Assembly (NCBI GenBank): GCA_035041965.1
Contig: JAPYMA010001110.1
Coordinates: forward strand, 92,199 to 156,198
Direction: 5' to 3'
Length of the DNA stretch: 64,000 bases
DNA from: Anisakis pegreffii
Taxonomy: Eukaryota; Nematoda; Chromadorea; Rhabditida; Anisakidae
Both the position numbers and the translations under genes were made by a program. The stretch's first letter is position 1, and each line of letters starts with the position of its first letter. The notes below the pieces were generated by a model. The model ran no database searches. It was not told the origin of the DNA and saw only the letters and a list, made by a program, of their open reading frames with translations. Below are positions 38,634-49,834 of this stretch, piece by piece.

Positions 38634-38792
38634 TAGTGTAGTACCGGGGTCGGGGAATTTCGAGAACCCCGCTCTCGAATCCCCGTCCCCGGCTTTTCTC
38701 TAGCCGACCACATTTTCGGGCTCCCTGACTGCAAAATTTTGACCCCGATTTTCCCCTTCCTGGCTTTTTTTTTCCGACCCCGTTCCACACTA
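38634..38792. mobile_element. Non-autonomous hAT-like element (MITE), copy 2
   Basis: A GC-rich 159-bp insert. The left end TAGTGTAGTACCGGGGTCGG aligns with the reverse complement of the right end, TAGTGTGGAACGGGGTCGG, allowing one gap. Flanking bases CTTCAGAC (38626-38633) and CTGCAGAC (38793-38800) are an 8-bp target duplication with one difference. Internally GCTCCCTGAC is shared with the 30041 element, so the two are probably diverged members of one family. No coding capacity. Confidence 0.75.
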
Positions 38793-39966
38793 CTGCAGAC
38801 CGTTGTCGCTGAGTATGGTGCGAAGGAGTATGGTGTGAAATTACACTTTGCGAGTGAGCGAGAATATGATGTAGTTGTGTCAAGCTGCCGAAGAATGAGT
38901 GAAACATGCTTATAATATAACAGAAGAGATACTCCTCATTAGGACAGCTTGTCATAATGGTCAGCATCGTTATATACGGTTAGAATTGTTGAGGTGCACA
39001 TTTTGTCAGCTAAAAACAACCTGGTCATCAAAGCAAGAAGGAGAGGATATGGCAGCAAAGTAAACTGTGCGCTTAAAAAAGGTCCAGTCAAATAATGCAA
39101 GACATAGCTCTGGTGCAAAAGCGTTGACAGCAATACTCTTATTCAAAGTCACGCAAATGAAATGAAATATGATTTTTGAACAAATACTTTAGTGAAACAT
39201 TGAAATATTTTAAATTCTTGCTTCCTTCCTGAAATTACAATTATTACAATAACGAACGAAATTCAGACAAATCGCATCAATAAAAGCAACAATTGATTGC
39301 ACTGCTCCATTGAAGGAATCCAATCCCTACAAACGATGATGTGTTACAGACAAGGAGAACATCGTAAATGGAGGTTGAAACTCATCTGCATCACAAAAGG
39401 ACCACATGGAAGGTATTACTTCATCGATACGAACTGAACGAATAATTTCGTTTGTAAAAAACGACGAAGATTATGGAGCATCATGATGTTAAGACGAGCA
39501 GCTATTGAAATATCATTGTCGGACGCATATCAAATATTCACGCCTTATTAACCTAAAAAAAAACGTACAAAACATTTAGAATTGACCGATTTCCATACCC
39601 ACAATCTGATAGCACTTTCGTTGAATGTCTTTCATTCGTCCGCGTTGTAGGAATGAACCTGTGTAGTATTTGAGATGACCCAATTTCAATCAGAATTGAT
39701 ATGATACTTTTCGAAAGTGATTCCACTTAGCGCCAATTGTTTTATAATCGAATTCAATGATTCACTCAAAGTTGCAATAAACTGTGTAAAATTTTTCTGT
39801 TAATGATCATGACTTCCATCAATGAATTAGTCGATTTCTCTCGAGTGAAAATCTCGCTTTAAATCGAACGCTATACCAATGAAATGAGTATTATTGAGTC
39901 TTAGCCAGGTTATGATTTGGCTTGTGCCTAATCACCTAATCATCCATCCGTGTGACATGAGTTCCA
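38793..39966. other. No gene recognised
   Basis: No exon with supported splice sites was found. Open frames at 38939-39133 and through the hAT-like element on the minus strand appear fortuitous. Confidence 0.3.
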
Positions 39967-42900
39967 TCAAAAAAACAATGAATCTGAACGAAAATTAACA
40001 CAGCTTTCCCCAACAAGACAATCGTTACTTGTGTGTCGTTGAATCGTGATGAGACTGCTGTCGTTTTGCAAAAATAAACATTCGAATAAATAAGCACGCA
40101 TAAACAATATTGCTAACAATAATAAGAGCATGAAAGCCGCAAATTTCTCGCCGGTAACATTTACATATTTCAAGATGCTGAGGTCATGTTTCACTCCGTC
40201 AACATAGTCAAATCATTCACTTCTGGCAAAACCTGAGGTGAATATGGGCGATAGAATGGCGAATTCCGCTCATACTGATGTGAGAAGTTGATTGCTAAGA
40301 GAAAGACTCAATCGCAAAAAATACACAAGCCAGAGGGACACAAACATTTCGTGGGAACTCTCGGATGATACCATCATGACAGCGGAGTCATTTGATCATT
40401 CTCTCAGCGCAAATTTTGAGAGTGACAGGTGTTTGGAAGTGTCTGGGCTCTCTATTGTATGTAGCTTATTGCTACATCAGTACTGAACGTCGAAAAACGG
40501 GACTCAAACTTATTGCAAGCGCAAAATATAGTCCTGTCCAGATGTTCAGGCCCTACTGGACCTTACTCTTTTGGCAATACCCGAGATTGACGAGCAAGTG
40601 AAAATGGCAACGATTCTAGTTTCTTAATAAATGAAAACGGTAAAGTCGTCCGACCGTTCCGTGAACCCTTTGGTAGGCAGAATTCTCATCTGTAGGAAAA
40701 GTATATGTATACGTTGCTCGAAGATTATGCATAGTTCCAAAGTTGCAGCTAATTTTCTAACGATATGTCGCAGTTGGGCATCGCTGACCAAATGTGCGTT
40801 CATGTTCTTCTTATGTTCAGCTGACTCTGAAAACTCCAAAAAATTCCTATTCGAAAGAAATTCATTTGAAAAGAAAAATCAATGATGATAAAACAAAAAT
40901 CAGGCCTGCTAGGAACTCCCTGATTCTACTCTTGTGTCCATTTTCAATTTCTCTTATCTTCTGCATTATTTTCAGTATCCAGTTCGCTTCGCCTCATTTC
41001 ATAATTTCAATGTGTTTTGTAAATTTGATGTGAAACAACACCTAAATCATCATGTATGAAGCGAAGCTCTTACGATCAACAGATGAAGAGTAAAACTTTC
41101 CTATAGTTGAGTTTCGTTTGCGTGCAAAGCTGCTATTTGAGTATCCGGCAAATTAACAGTTCAAGTTTCATAAGGTGCCACTCGGCCCTGCATTATTCCG
41201 TCAAATTTTCCAAGATCATAGCGTCAAACAATCACTACTGGAGCAGTGAGAGAAAATAAGGAACTCTATCATTCTAACTCATTTTTTGTATTGCTAACAA
41301 AAAATATTTCTCACCTCATCCGGAAGAATGAAAAAAAATAAACATTTATCAGAAGGAGATAGGTAAAGGAATGCATTCCAATCAAAAAACATTGGGTAAA
41401 GGAAACAATCTTACTGATCTGCTATTAATCTAACTTCAACATTTCTCTAACTGAAATAAATCTCATCAACCATACTTTGTTTCAACATGATTTGTAATTT
41501 AACCAATTTAATCGTTTTATCAAGAATAAATAATTTTAAGCAACCGCAGATACTGCAGATATTATCAGTTTGTGGTGAAATTTCTCAATTGGTACACAAC
41601 AGAGAGGAGTCCGTGGAGATCATATGCGTGGAGCTACGCATCGGCACTAGTTTGTTGTTAAGTTGAAAACCATTCTTGTTTATAAAAGTCTTTGGTTATA
41701 AAAGTCCCTAGTTTTTTGTTATTGGTTATCATTGATTCATTTTTTGATTGTACTCTGTTAGATTTTTAAGGATTCAGTAATTGCTTTTATGAAATCAGAT
41801 ATTCCATTTGGTTGCAGCTGAGAAAACGATCGAATGATTTTGCTCTGTTGAGGAGCGATGTAAGGTTTGTTATGGCCCTCTTCAAGGCTGGTGGCTCGGT
41901 GTCGGCTCCAGGCTCCTCTATGCTTATTGAACCCCAAAGCACAATGTGACCCCAATTCACCGCCGGTCCATCGCACATTTGTTTGCAAGCTGTGTTTCTT
42001 TAAAGCTTCACATTTTCTCTGCATGCATATTTTTCGCGCTAACGCAGACGGCACTACAGTGTTCAACTATAAGAAGACTTTAAATGAGCATCAGTCACTA
42101 GAATTTAGGGCAGTTGAATTGTCAGTGAAAAATTTGCCGCACTTAAGGGTTTAATTACTGAAAGATAACTGAACGAAACATTCGAATTCATTTTCTATTC
42201 CATTATTGAAGTTTTGACTCTATCAGTGTCATCGATAAACTCATTTTATGCAAGCAAACAGAAATTGTGATACTGCATTAAGCATTCAACTGTGAATTGC
42301 CCCAAAGCAACGACAGCAGTCAGAGGAGGGAGGTGATTTTCACAATCTCTGAAGGGATTTTCATAAGAAATTATGAATCACTACCGTTGTTTGAAAGTTT
42401 TTGGAATGTTTTCATGAAACCAGTCCTCATATACGATCAATCAACGCATGTGCAACACATTCAAAAAGCTGGTTTTATTCAATCATCTCTTATGTCTCAT
42501 TATCGTTTTGTGGTTATTTTATCTATCGTTCATCTTTCATTACATACGCATGCACATTTCTGCGATATGAATGATTTTTTCATGTTGCATTACGAGTTGC
42601 TCGTTCTCTTGATCGCTATGTGAAAACATTCGAGTTCTTCTCAGATGAGCAATCTTACGTGAAAACATCAACTCACATCAACAGAAAATCCTGTTGCCTG
42701 AGGCGATTCATAATTCTGAACATTCCTTTTTTCATTATTCATCAGAGCAATCTCTTTACGATTGAAGTATCAATTTATTCGCACCATTCACTCTAATTCC
42801 GATAAATCTCAGCCTCCGTTCAAACAACATTTGATCGCATTCAATAATAATCCAACTGCTTATCCGTCCCATCTTTCAAGTGTTCTAAAGGTTACATTTT

Positions 42901-43317
42901 ATTAGGAATGACCGCACCTTAATGCTCAAAGCTGATTGTTAGTTTGTATTTATGGTTATAACTTGTCATTACTTTTCTGATGTTTTCGTCAGCAATTTCT
43001 ACACCTTAGTGCTCGTTTCCATCACTTTGGTGGAGCAATAGCCAAATTACTAGGCAATTTTACTATTATTTTTCAATTCTGATATGTTGTTTCGTTTAAT
43101 TTTTGGAACTGACTGTGCAGTATTAATAGATATACGTATCGTTAGCGATACCTTGCGATCATTCATACTAACTGAAGTGACCTGGCCGTCCATTCTGTTT
43201 GCACGATCAGCATGATTTAGCAAACTTTTTTTCTTCACTAATTGCTTCTTTTTATGAAATGCTTTCCGAAAATGTTCAACAGTAATTTCATGCGGAATTA
43301 TGTATGCCGTTGATATC
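39967..43317 (-). CDS. Unrecognised single-span membrane protein, partly resolved
   Basis: Four minus-strand exons look coding: 43317-43152 (ISTAYIIPHEITVEHFRKAF, Lys-rich, then MDGQVTSVSMNDRK, donor AAG/GTATCG), 40992-40930 (EANWILKIMQKIREIENGHK), 40826-40713 (SAEHKKNMNAHLVSDAQLRH, then IVRKLAATLELC) and 40193-39967 (KHDLSILKYVNVTGEKFAAF, then a strong helix MLLLLLAILFMRAYLF and a short tail to TGA). The last three join in consistent phase 1, giving an amphipathic, possibly coiled segment leading into one membrane span near the C terminus. The link between the first exon and the others needs at least one exon that was not found, so they could be two genes. The gene is divergent from the EF-hand gene at 43455. 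The function is unknown; a p24-like cargo receptor was considered but key residues do not match. Confidence 0.45.
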
Positions 43318-43454
43318 CTTCGTTATTACGACTTCTGACGACATTTACGATTCTTGGAAAGTTATCATGCAATCAATATCTCAGTAGAAAAAGCTGACCG
43401 TTGTATAAGAAACAATAACATGCACCATTCGAAATATTTACAGGAAAACAGAAT
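43318..43454. promoter_or_regulatory. Short divergent intergenic region
   Basis: About 140 bases separate the first recognised minus-strand exon (43317) from the plus-strand ATG at 43455. A TTTACAG acceptor at 43437-43443 before the plus ATG suggests trans-splicing of that mRNA. If both starts are right, the two genes share one compact regulatory region, though the minus-strand gene may begin further upstream. Confidence 0.3.
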
Positions 43455-45259
43455 ATGCTCAGTCAATCGCTGATTACACTGACTTTGTTCGGTATTTGCA
43501 TTGCAGCAGCAACAACTTCAAACGACGATCACGGTATTTCTTCACTGCTTTGAAATGAATTTATTGATTATGTGTATCTATCTCCGTTTCAGTGCGATTT
43601 CGCAATTATGAATGCCTAAAGCCACACATGTTGCTGCGATCGCATGTTTTCCAGACGATGCATTGTTGAAGCATTTCCTTAGACTGAACTCAATCTTTCA
43701 GTTCTGCTGTCCGCAAAGTGCATATCTGTTTGCGGTATCGTTATCTATTTATCTGAATTCATAACGAGCATAAGATATTACCGAACTGACAGATTCCATT
43801 GCGACTTTGTTGTTTTCAGTGGTACGATTCGAGAGTGTTGATGAAGATGGAGATGGTAAAGTAACGTTCAATGAACTTGAGCACTGGCATAAAGCGAGAG
43901 CGAATACCATAAACGATCAGAAACTGAGACAACTGTTCGCAGAGAACGATAAGAACAGAGATTCAGCGTTGAGTATTGCTGAATTCGTGCAAGTTGCAGT
44001 TGAACTGGGTCGACAACCAATCAGTCAAACAGAACTTATTTTTAGGGTAACTTCAATTCGGATTCATCTTGATTCAGCATTTTGCTCACTATTAATGTCA
44101 ATCGATCAATGGTGTGTTGTGTTTCATGGTGTTTAAGTTTAAAATGAACACAACAATGATTACTCTTCACGAATTGATCAAAATTTGAGTTATTCTTTGT
44201 ATGTTTTTATTTCAGTGGTGTTTTGTCACTTATTCTCTCAGTAAAACTCAGCTAATTGGATAATATGATTCACGAATAATGCGAATTTAAACGGGTGGTT
44301 CGACAAAGCAGTTACGCAAATTTCAGAAAATTGATTTGAACGGTGATGGAATAATAACACTCGAAGAGTCACAAAGAACTGGCGATCCAATAATGAGCAG
44401 AATAATGGAAGGTGTTTTTGAAATAGCCGATATTGATCATGATGGACTTATCACTTTGAAGGAATTGGCGACGATTATTGAAAACGAGAATAAACCAAAA
44501 TCGAAGGTTTGTTCAATTATACTTCACCGTAGATGTAAATAATAATATCACTCCGTGCATTTACCTGCCACTAGCCTTGAGGGAACATTACGAAGCACAT
44601 GAAATGCAAAATTTTATAGTTTTGTCGATTGGGTTCCATTGAAGACCGATCATTTCACTAAAAATTTTGAATATTTTTTGTGTTCATTTATTGCACTTTA
44701 TAATTTCATTGTTGATCGCTTGAAGGAAGTGAAAAACAAGGAAAACGCTCAACGACTTCTAGCTTTAATTGATGCGAATTCCGATGAAAGGCTCGTTGTC
44801 AGTGAGGTTCATGCCTTCGCAAATATCAACTCAAAGGTTTGTTTCGTGTAGCTAAATTAATGGAAGTTTTAAGCTCATTGTATTCGTTTGATTCACTCAA
44901 TTCTTTATTACTCGATTGCCATTTAATTACTCGCCGCTTGCTTCAACCGACGGCTAGACAAATTTTGTTCGCAGTTATTTCACCAAAGTCACCAATATTT
45001 ACTCATTTAATTTTAATCGTTTGTACTGTCACCGAATGAAACGTCAACGTCGCATGATCAATTATTAATGATAACGTACAAACTGGTCGTCCATCGAAGT
45101 CAGCACTTTCAGGTTTCTGAGCAACACGTAAAAGAAGCATTTGGTCATTTAGATCAAAACCGAGATGGTTTCATAACGTTGGATGAACTAAGTCAGTTTC
45201 CAGACAAGATGGCTGAACTGGTACATTTCAAAGAAGCACCAGCAGTGAATGATAATTAA
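43455..45259 (+). CDS. Secreted six-EF-hand protein (5 exons, 247 aa)
   Basis: Exons 43455-43533, 43820-44046, 44327-44506, 44726-44836 and 45113-45259 join in frame (744 nt). Residues 1-19 are a signal peptide (LITLTLFGICIAAATT). Six EF loops follow: DEDGDGKVTFNE, DKNRDSALSIAE, DLNGDGIITLEE, DIDHDGLITLKE, DANSDERLVVSE and DQNRDGFITLDE. All keep D at position 1 and E at 12. Six tandem EF-hands after a signal peptide resemble the CREC (calumenin/reticulocalbin) layout, but the protein is shorter and ends AVNDN without HDEL, so it is likely secreted. Exon 4 uses a weak acceptor (CGCTTGAAG). It faces away from the 12-EF-hand gene 6.5 kb to the left. Likely role: calcium binding outside the cell or in the secretory pathway. 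Confidence 0.88.
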
Positions 45260-46304
45260 TTAATCAGTAACATTCCATTATTTGAATCGAAACACCTTTA
45301 TTGTATTTGTTCGCTTATATATGTAACCGCTGTTATTTGTATATACGATATTATGAAATAAGCTGATCCATAATAATGCAGTTCTGACGTTGTGAGATTG
45401 CTTTATTAAGGGTGAATGCAATATTGCCTTTATGATGGTGAAATTGCAGTTTGTCACCTTTTCACTAAGGAAAAGAATTTCATTTGAGTTCACCACTCGT
45501 TACACATATCGAATCGAAACGTTTCCATAAACAATTTGTGAAGATGCAATTTGAATGTTCGTCAATGAAATCGTTACTCTCTTCCAGTCTTTCAGAAACA
45601 CTGATTGTAAATTCATAATGTTTTGAAGGCATTGCTCTCTTTGAAAATTGATTATCGCATTGAATTAAAATTCTATCCAGTCATTGAGCCGTTTTAATTT
45701 ATGCAGAAAACACTGTAGTGATTCATTTCCGTGTTTCGAAACAATTTATTCAAGTGTTACATCTGCGATCCAGAATATTAGAAAACGTTGGATCGTTGGC
45801 TCATTTTTAGAATTGTTCGACGACAGGGCGGTCATACGGACGGACGTTCGGATGGTTTGTAACGTTCTTTTCCCCACTCATATTTTGCAGAATGGGGGAA
45901 TGAATTTGTTCACTTCAACAATATTGTTGAATTAGGGTTTAACCTCACGGAATATTCAGATTTCATGGTTTAATTCATCAAAACCTTTGCACATCTCGTT
46001 TCCCGTGTTCACCATCACAGATGATTCATTATTTTTCGCGGCAAAAATTCCTTAGTGCATCCATTAAAGAAGGTGATGAAGCCATAAATAGGGGTATTAA
46101 GCTCCAATCTGTCGTGCAGTTCAACCCGGCAAAATATCGAGTAAAAGGAAGAGCAAAGATTTTTGACGTCATCAAACAGTAACCAGTTCGTATCGTTACT
46201 AGGCCAACCCAAAGTGAATTTTTTTGTGAGATTAAAAAATAAATAAATTTCATCCGCTTCTGTTGGTAAGAGTCGGCTGAATTTATTGAAGAAATGAATT
46301 TGCA
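45260..46304. other. Intergenic, no gene recognised
   Basis: No supported exon is seen. Open frames at 45684-45935 (+) and 46015-46253 (-) carry no motif. A possible short plus-strand exon begins after a TTTGCAG at about 46304 (KNVPHINRGNTESLQLF) and may belong to the polar gene downstream. Confidence 0.3.
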
Positions 46305-46533
46305 GGAAGAATGTTCCTCATATTAATCGAGGAAACACTGAAAGTTTACAGTTGTTCAACGTTGATAATAATCATAATGCCAATCAGCGTTTCAATTATA
46401 ATTTGCAACTCTCGCAATAAACCAGCACCGAAGTCAGAAAAATGTATGAATTCTCAGTTCCGATGAAATTCCTAGTAAATACCGCAAGATTAAATGATTT
46501 GCAAATGAAATACAAAACTGAAATTTATTACAA

Positions 46534-48876
46534 ATGAGAATAAGAGTGATTGATCACCACAATCACATAAAACTGAGTAGTTGCTCCGAGAGTTCTTTAC
46601 TTGGGCGATATTGTCCACTGGTGGACGAGAGTGGTATTCACATGGAAGATTCTGGCATAGGTATAGGTAGATGGACGAATTTCAGTCGTAATGGGCGATT
46701 TCGGGTTTCATGGATTAATGTATTGAGTGCACATTAGCGTATTGAGAACTTCGAGTGCTGAGCGCAATCTTTGTTTAAAATGCTTAGGTTCGTTTACGAT
46801 GTTTCTTTGACGAACGTGAATCTTGTTGACGGCTTGGCAGATCTTGTATTCAGTGTCAGAGCGTGACTTCTAGCTTGAGAAAATATTATATGCTTTCGAG
46901 CATACGAAGCTGTTTCACATATGCCAGCTTTGGATGCTAGCTTGTTGAAAAACCTTAGATGCTGGCTTCCTGAAATAAAGTTTCTCGTAAATTTCATTGA
47001 TTGAAAAGTTTAACAGCTGTTCAAAATAGTAAATTTTATCTGCTTCTGCTGGTAGGTTATCAGAATAGATGGCAACTATCCAAGTTGATAGCAGACGAGA
47101 TCGTCAATGTATAAATCCGATGTGAACCCTCTGCTGGTATCAGTCGCAAGCCGATGTCCAAATTTTGATCCGGCCAACTGCATTTCTTCCAGCATATTCC
47201 GTCTTTGCTGACAATGAGCTATATGTATTTCAGATGGAACTGATGACCCAGTATATCACTTGCCGATAATAACATTCACGACAGGAGAGCAAATTCACGG
47301 TCATCAAAAGAGTAAATTACGAAAGGGAAAAGAAAAGCGTACTCTTAGTAACGAATCTGTCAATACAACTGCTGCCTCTGAGTCAGACACCACAAAGCAA
47401 TCAACAGTGCCGAAGCATACAACTGCTACGACGACAACTGGAGACAGATTTCATAGCTTCGAACAATGTCAAACTGATGTTGGACCTGCACTTAATTTGG
47501 TCAGTTAATTCGTAGACGATAGATAGCATGCAATAATTTACTGCTAGCATACTCAGTAATTCTTGGTGTTCAATTGACTCCAAAAACGGAGAACAATATT
47601 TGATATATTCGAAATCGGGGAAGTTCTGAGATGTCCAAAATGTACTGAATTAATTCTATTGACGAAACAGTCAGTTGAGTAGTACATTCTTTCTTCTCTG
47701 TGTAAGGAACACTTGAAACTACAGAATGTTTCGAGCCCAAGCCAGAGCTCAATAATTACTCTGTTGATAAAATCCGAAATTGAATGCCATAACGTATCTT
47801 AATAGTTCTTGCAATGATTTTCCACAGCTGTAATTCATAATTTTATGAGCGTTATAACATGAAATAGAACAGCATAAGACACATAAAAAACATCAGCGAG
47901 TGAATGTGTGCACTGGCGTAATGTGGGAACATTAAATGAAGTGGGCAATTTCAGGTTCAAGATTCCGCAAACAGGATAAGAGATGCGAAGGTATGTGTGC
48001 TGATCAGTTCCACTTGAAAAATCAGGATTGTTTTGAAACAATTCAATTTTTTGAATCTGGAATATATGTCAACCTTCCACTGGATTTTACTACTCTATTT
48101 TGTGCCTTAGCTTTGATCATGTACTCGATTTGAGCAGACATTCTGAAGTGGGTTCATTTCAGTACCAACAATTGCAGCCCTACATTCTGACCCTACATTA
48201 AGCTAGTTAACTTCTCTCTTGAACTTGATGGGGTGAGCGCGAATTAATAAATAATGATTGGTCCTTAATTGAGTGGTCCTTAATTTCACGCGAGTGGTCT
48301 TTAATTTCAACAGAAATTTATTCAAGGATGGAACATCTAATGGAGAACAAAACATTGAAAGTGAACACTGCGATCAGCGATCTGAACAACCGAGCCATTC
48401 GAGTTAACTAATTATCGATGGTTTTTAAAATACAGATTCATCGTACTTCTTCTGATACTATCCTTCTACATTCAATTCAATTAACGCAAGCAAAGTGTAG
48501 CAATAGGAGCCTTGCGGGTTCCCAGAGAAGAATTTTCATGCCGCACATTTGTAGTGCTAGTTTGTTTAACAAAGACTGTTCAACATTATCATTTTTGTAG
48601 AATGACTACTATTTCGGTCTGTAAGTGGATTATCAAAACAGCATGTCATATGAAGATTACACAAGTAGCCACTCAACAATTAGCATCGTGCGTCCAAGTC
48701 ATTCGAAAACTAATAAGAGCTCTCCGCTAAAGAATTTATTCGGAGAGGCAAAAATTCAGCACAGAAGCAAGTCGGGCAATGAAGAACGAAGTATGCAAAT
48801 ATCGCATTCGGATGACATACATAAAGGGAAATCGAGTAGGGATGATGAGAGTAATAAACATTACAGGAAAGACTGA
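46534..48876 (+). CDS. Polar low-complexity protein, unrecognised, N terminus unresolved
   Basis: Plus-strand exons with matching phases: one ending at 46660 (CPLVDESGIHMEDSG; its start is uncertain), 47234-47499 (GTDDPVYHLPIITFTTGEQI, then Lys-rich and Thr/Ser-rich), a 36-nt microexon 47955-47990 (VQDSANRIRDAK), 48436-48517 (IHRTSSDTILLHSIQ) and 48626-48876 (DYQNSMSYEDYTSSHSTIS, then SPLKNLFGEAK and a basic/acidic tail ending HYRKD). Acceptors are mostly TTTCAG-type. Composition is hydrophilic and likely disordered, with many Ser/Thr that could be phosphorylated. There is no domain I can name. In the 48436 exon another frame reads a hydrophobic helix, so its frame is less certain. It could be the cytoplasmic tail of a membrane protein whose N-terminal exons were missed. 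Confidence 0.5.
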
Positions 48877-49037
48877 ATCTATATTAGTTTAGATAAATAT
48901 TGCTTGTTTGTTGTTTTGAAATTTGTTTTGAAAGATTGATTGCGCGATTCGTTTGTTTTGCATCGTCTACAATCAAACCGATAACTCAGTTCGCATGTAC
49001 ATCTTTCTTGAAATCTTTTCATCGACACTGTTTGCAG

Positions 49038-49188
49038 TGTGGATTGTTTCTGTAGTGATCAATATATTGTCCCGTCTCTGCCTACAAAAACGGAATGGCT
49101 ACTTTTCAGTCGTCATCCAGGACCTCCATTACATTTGAGCGAAAACTTGTCCACCAAGACAGTTAGTTTATCAAGTGCAATAAGTGAG
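49038..49188 (+). CDS. Candidate exon, gene unknown
   Basis: An acceptor (GTTTGCAG) at 49037 and a donor (GAG/GTTATT) frame 50 codons reading VDCFCSDQYIVPSLPTKTEW, then HPGPPLHLSENLSTKTVSLS. The codons look coding. The frame stays open past the donor to 49371 with a Cys-rich stretch (EECTRCRF), so the exon could be longer. Phase does not fit the last exon of the polar gene, so this is either a separate gene or an alternative 3' exon. Confidence 0.3.
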
Positions 49189-49834
49189 GTTATTGTCATT
49201 TTTCGACATTATGAACTCGGATCCAAGTTGCCCTCTTCTCATCATCAACATTACAATGAAGAATGTACTCGCTGTAGATTTCAGCGTTGCATTCCTCATC
49301 AAATAGATAGTACAATTTGTTGTTACTTTAAATTATCATGTGTATTCATTCATTCATTGCTTGTGTACTGAATATATGCGAGTCACGACTGCGCACTCCT
49401 CGGCGATCTGTTCGTCACTCGTCGGCACAACCACTTCTACCTAGTATTCTTTATATACATCATCATATAAGTATATACTCTGTTTCAAATAAATTTATTC
49501 GTTATAATCTTCAGCTGATGCATTCATCACACTATTTTGTTGGTAAATTCCGTTCCATGATATCTCTGTGCCTACATATTTTCTCAAACTAACAAAGTCT
49601 TTCCACACGAAGATAGAGATTAAATTATATCAGAGAGAATAGATTGTTGACTGTGATCGTACTGGATGTACACTTATGGTATTAAAAGCGATGCGTGTTT
49701 GACCTTTGATGATTGAAATCATTCGCGAATATATTTTATTGTTTGATATTCTCACGTTCTATTTCACTCATATTAATCTGTTTCATATCAGCCGTTAAGC
49801 TAAAGTTGTACCATTCAATAACTGCGACCGAGAA
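49189..49834. other. Between genes, no clear content
   Basis: The open frame continuing from the exon above ends at 49371, and nothing further is recognised before the rhomboid start codon at 49835. Confidence 0.3.

Noticed and set aside
38443..38967. 174-aa minus-strand open frame, the longest in the window
   Set aside because: It runs through the hAT-like element at 38634-38792 and has no recognisable motif or conserved composition.
41758..42154. GC-richer open frames on both strands
   Set aside because: No motif could be recognised and the frames overlap antisense; possibly an old repeat, but there is nothing to support a call.
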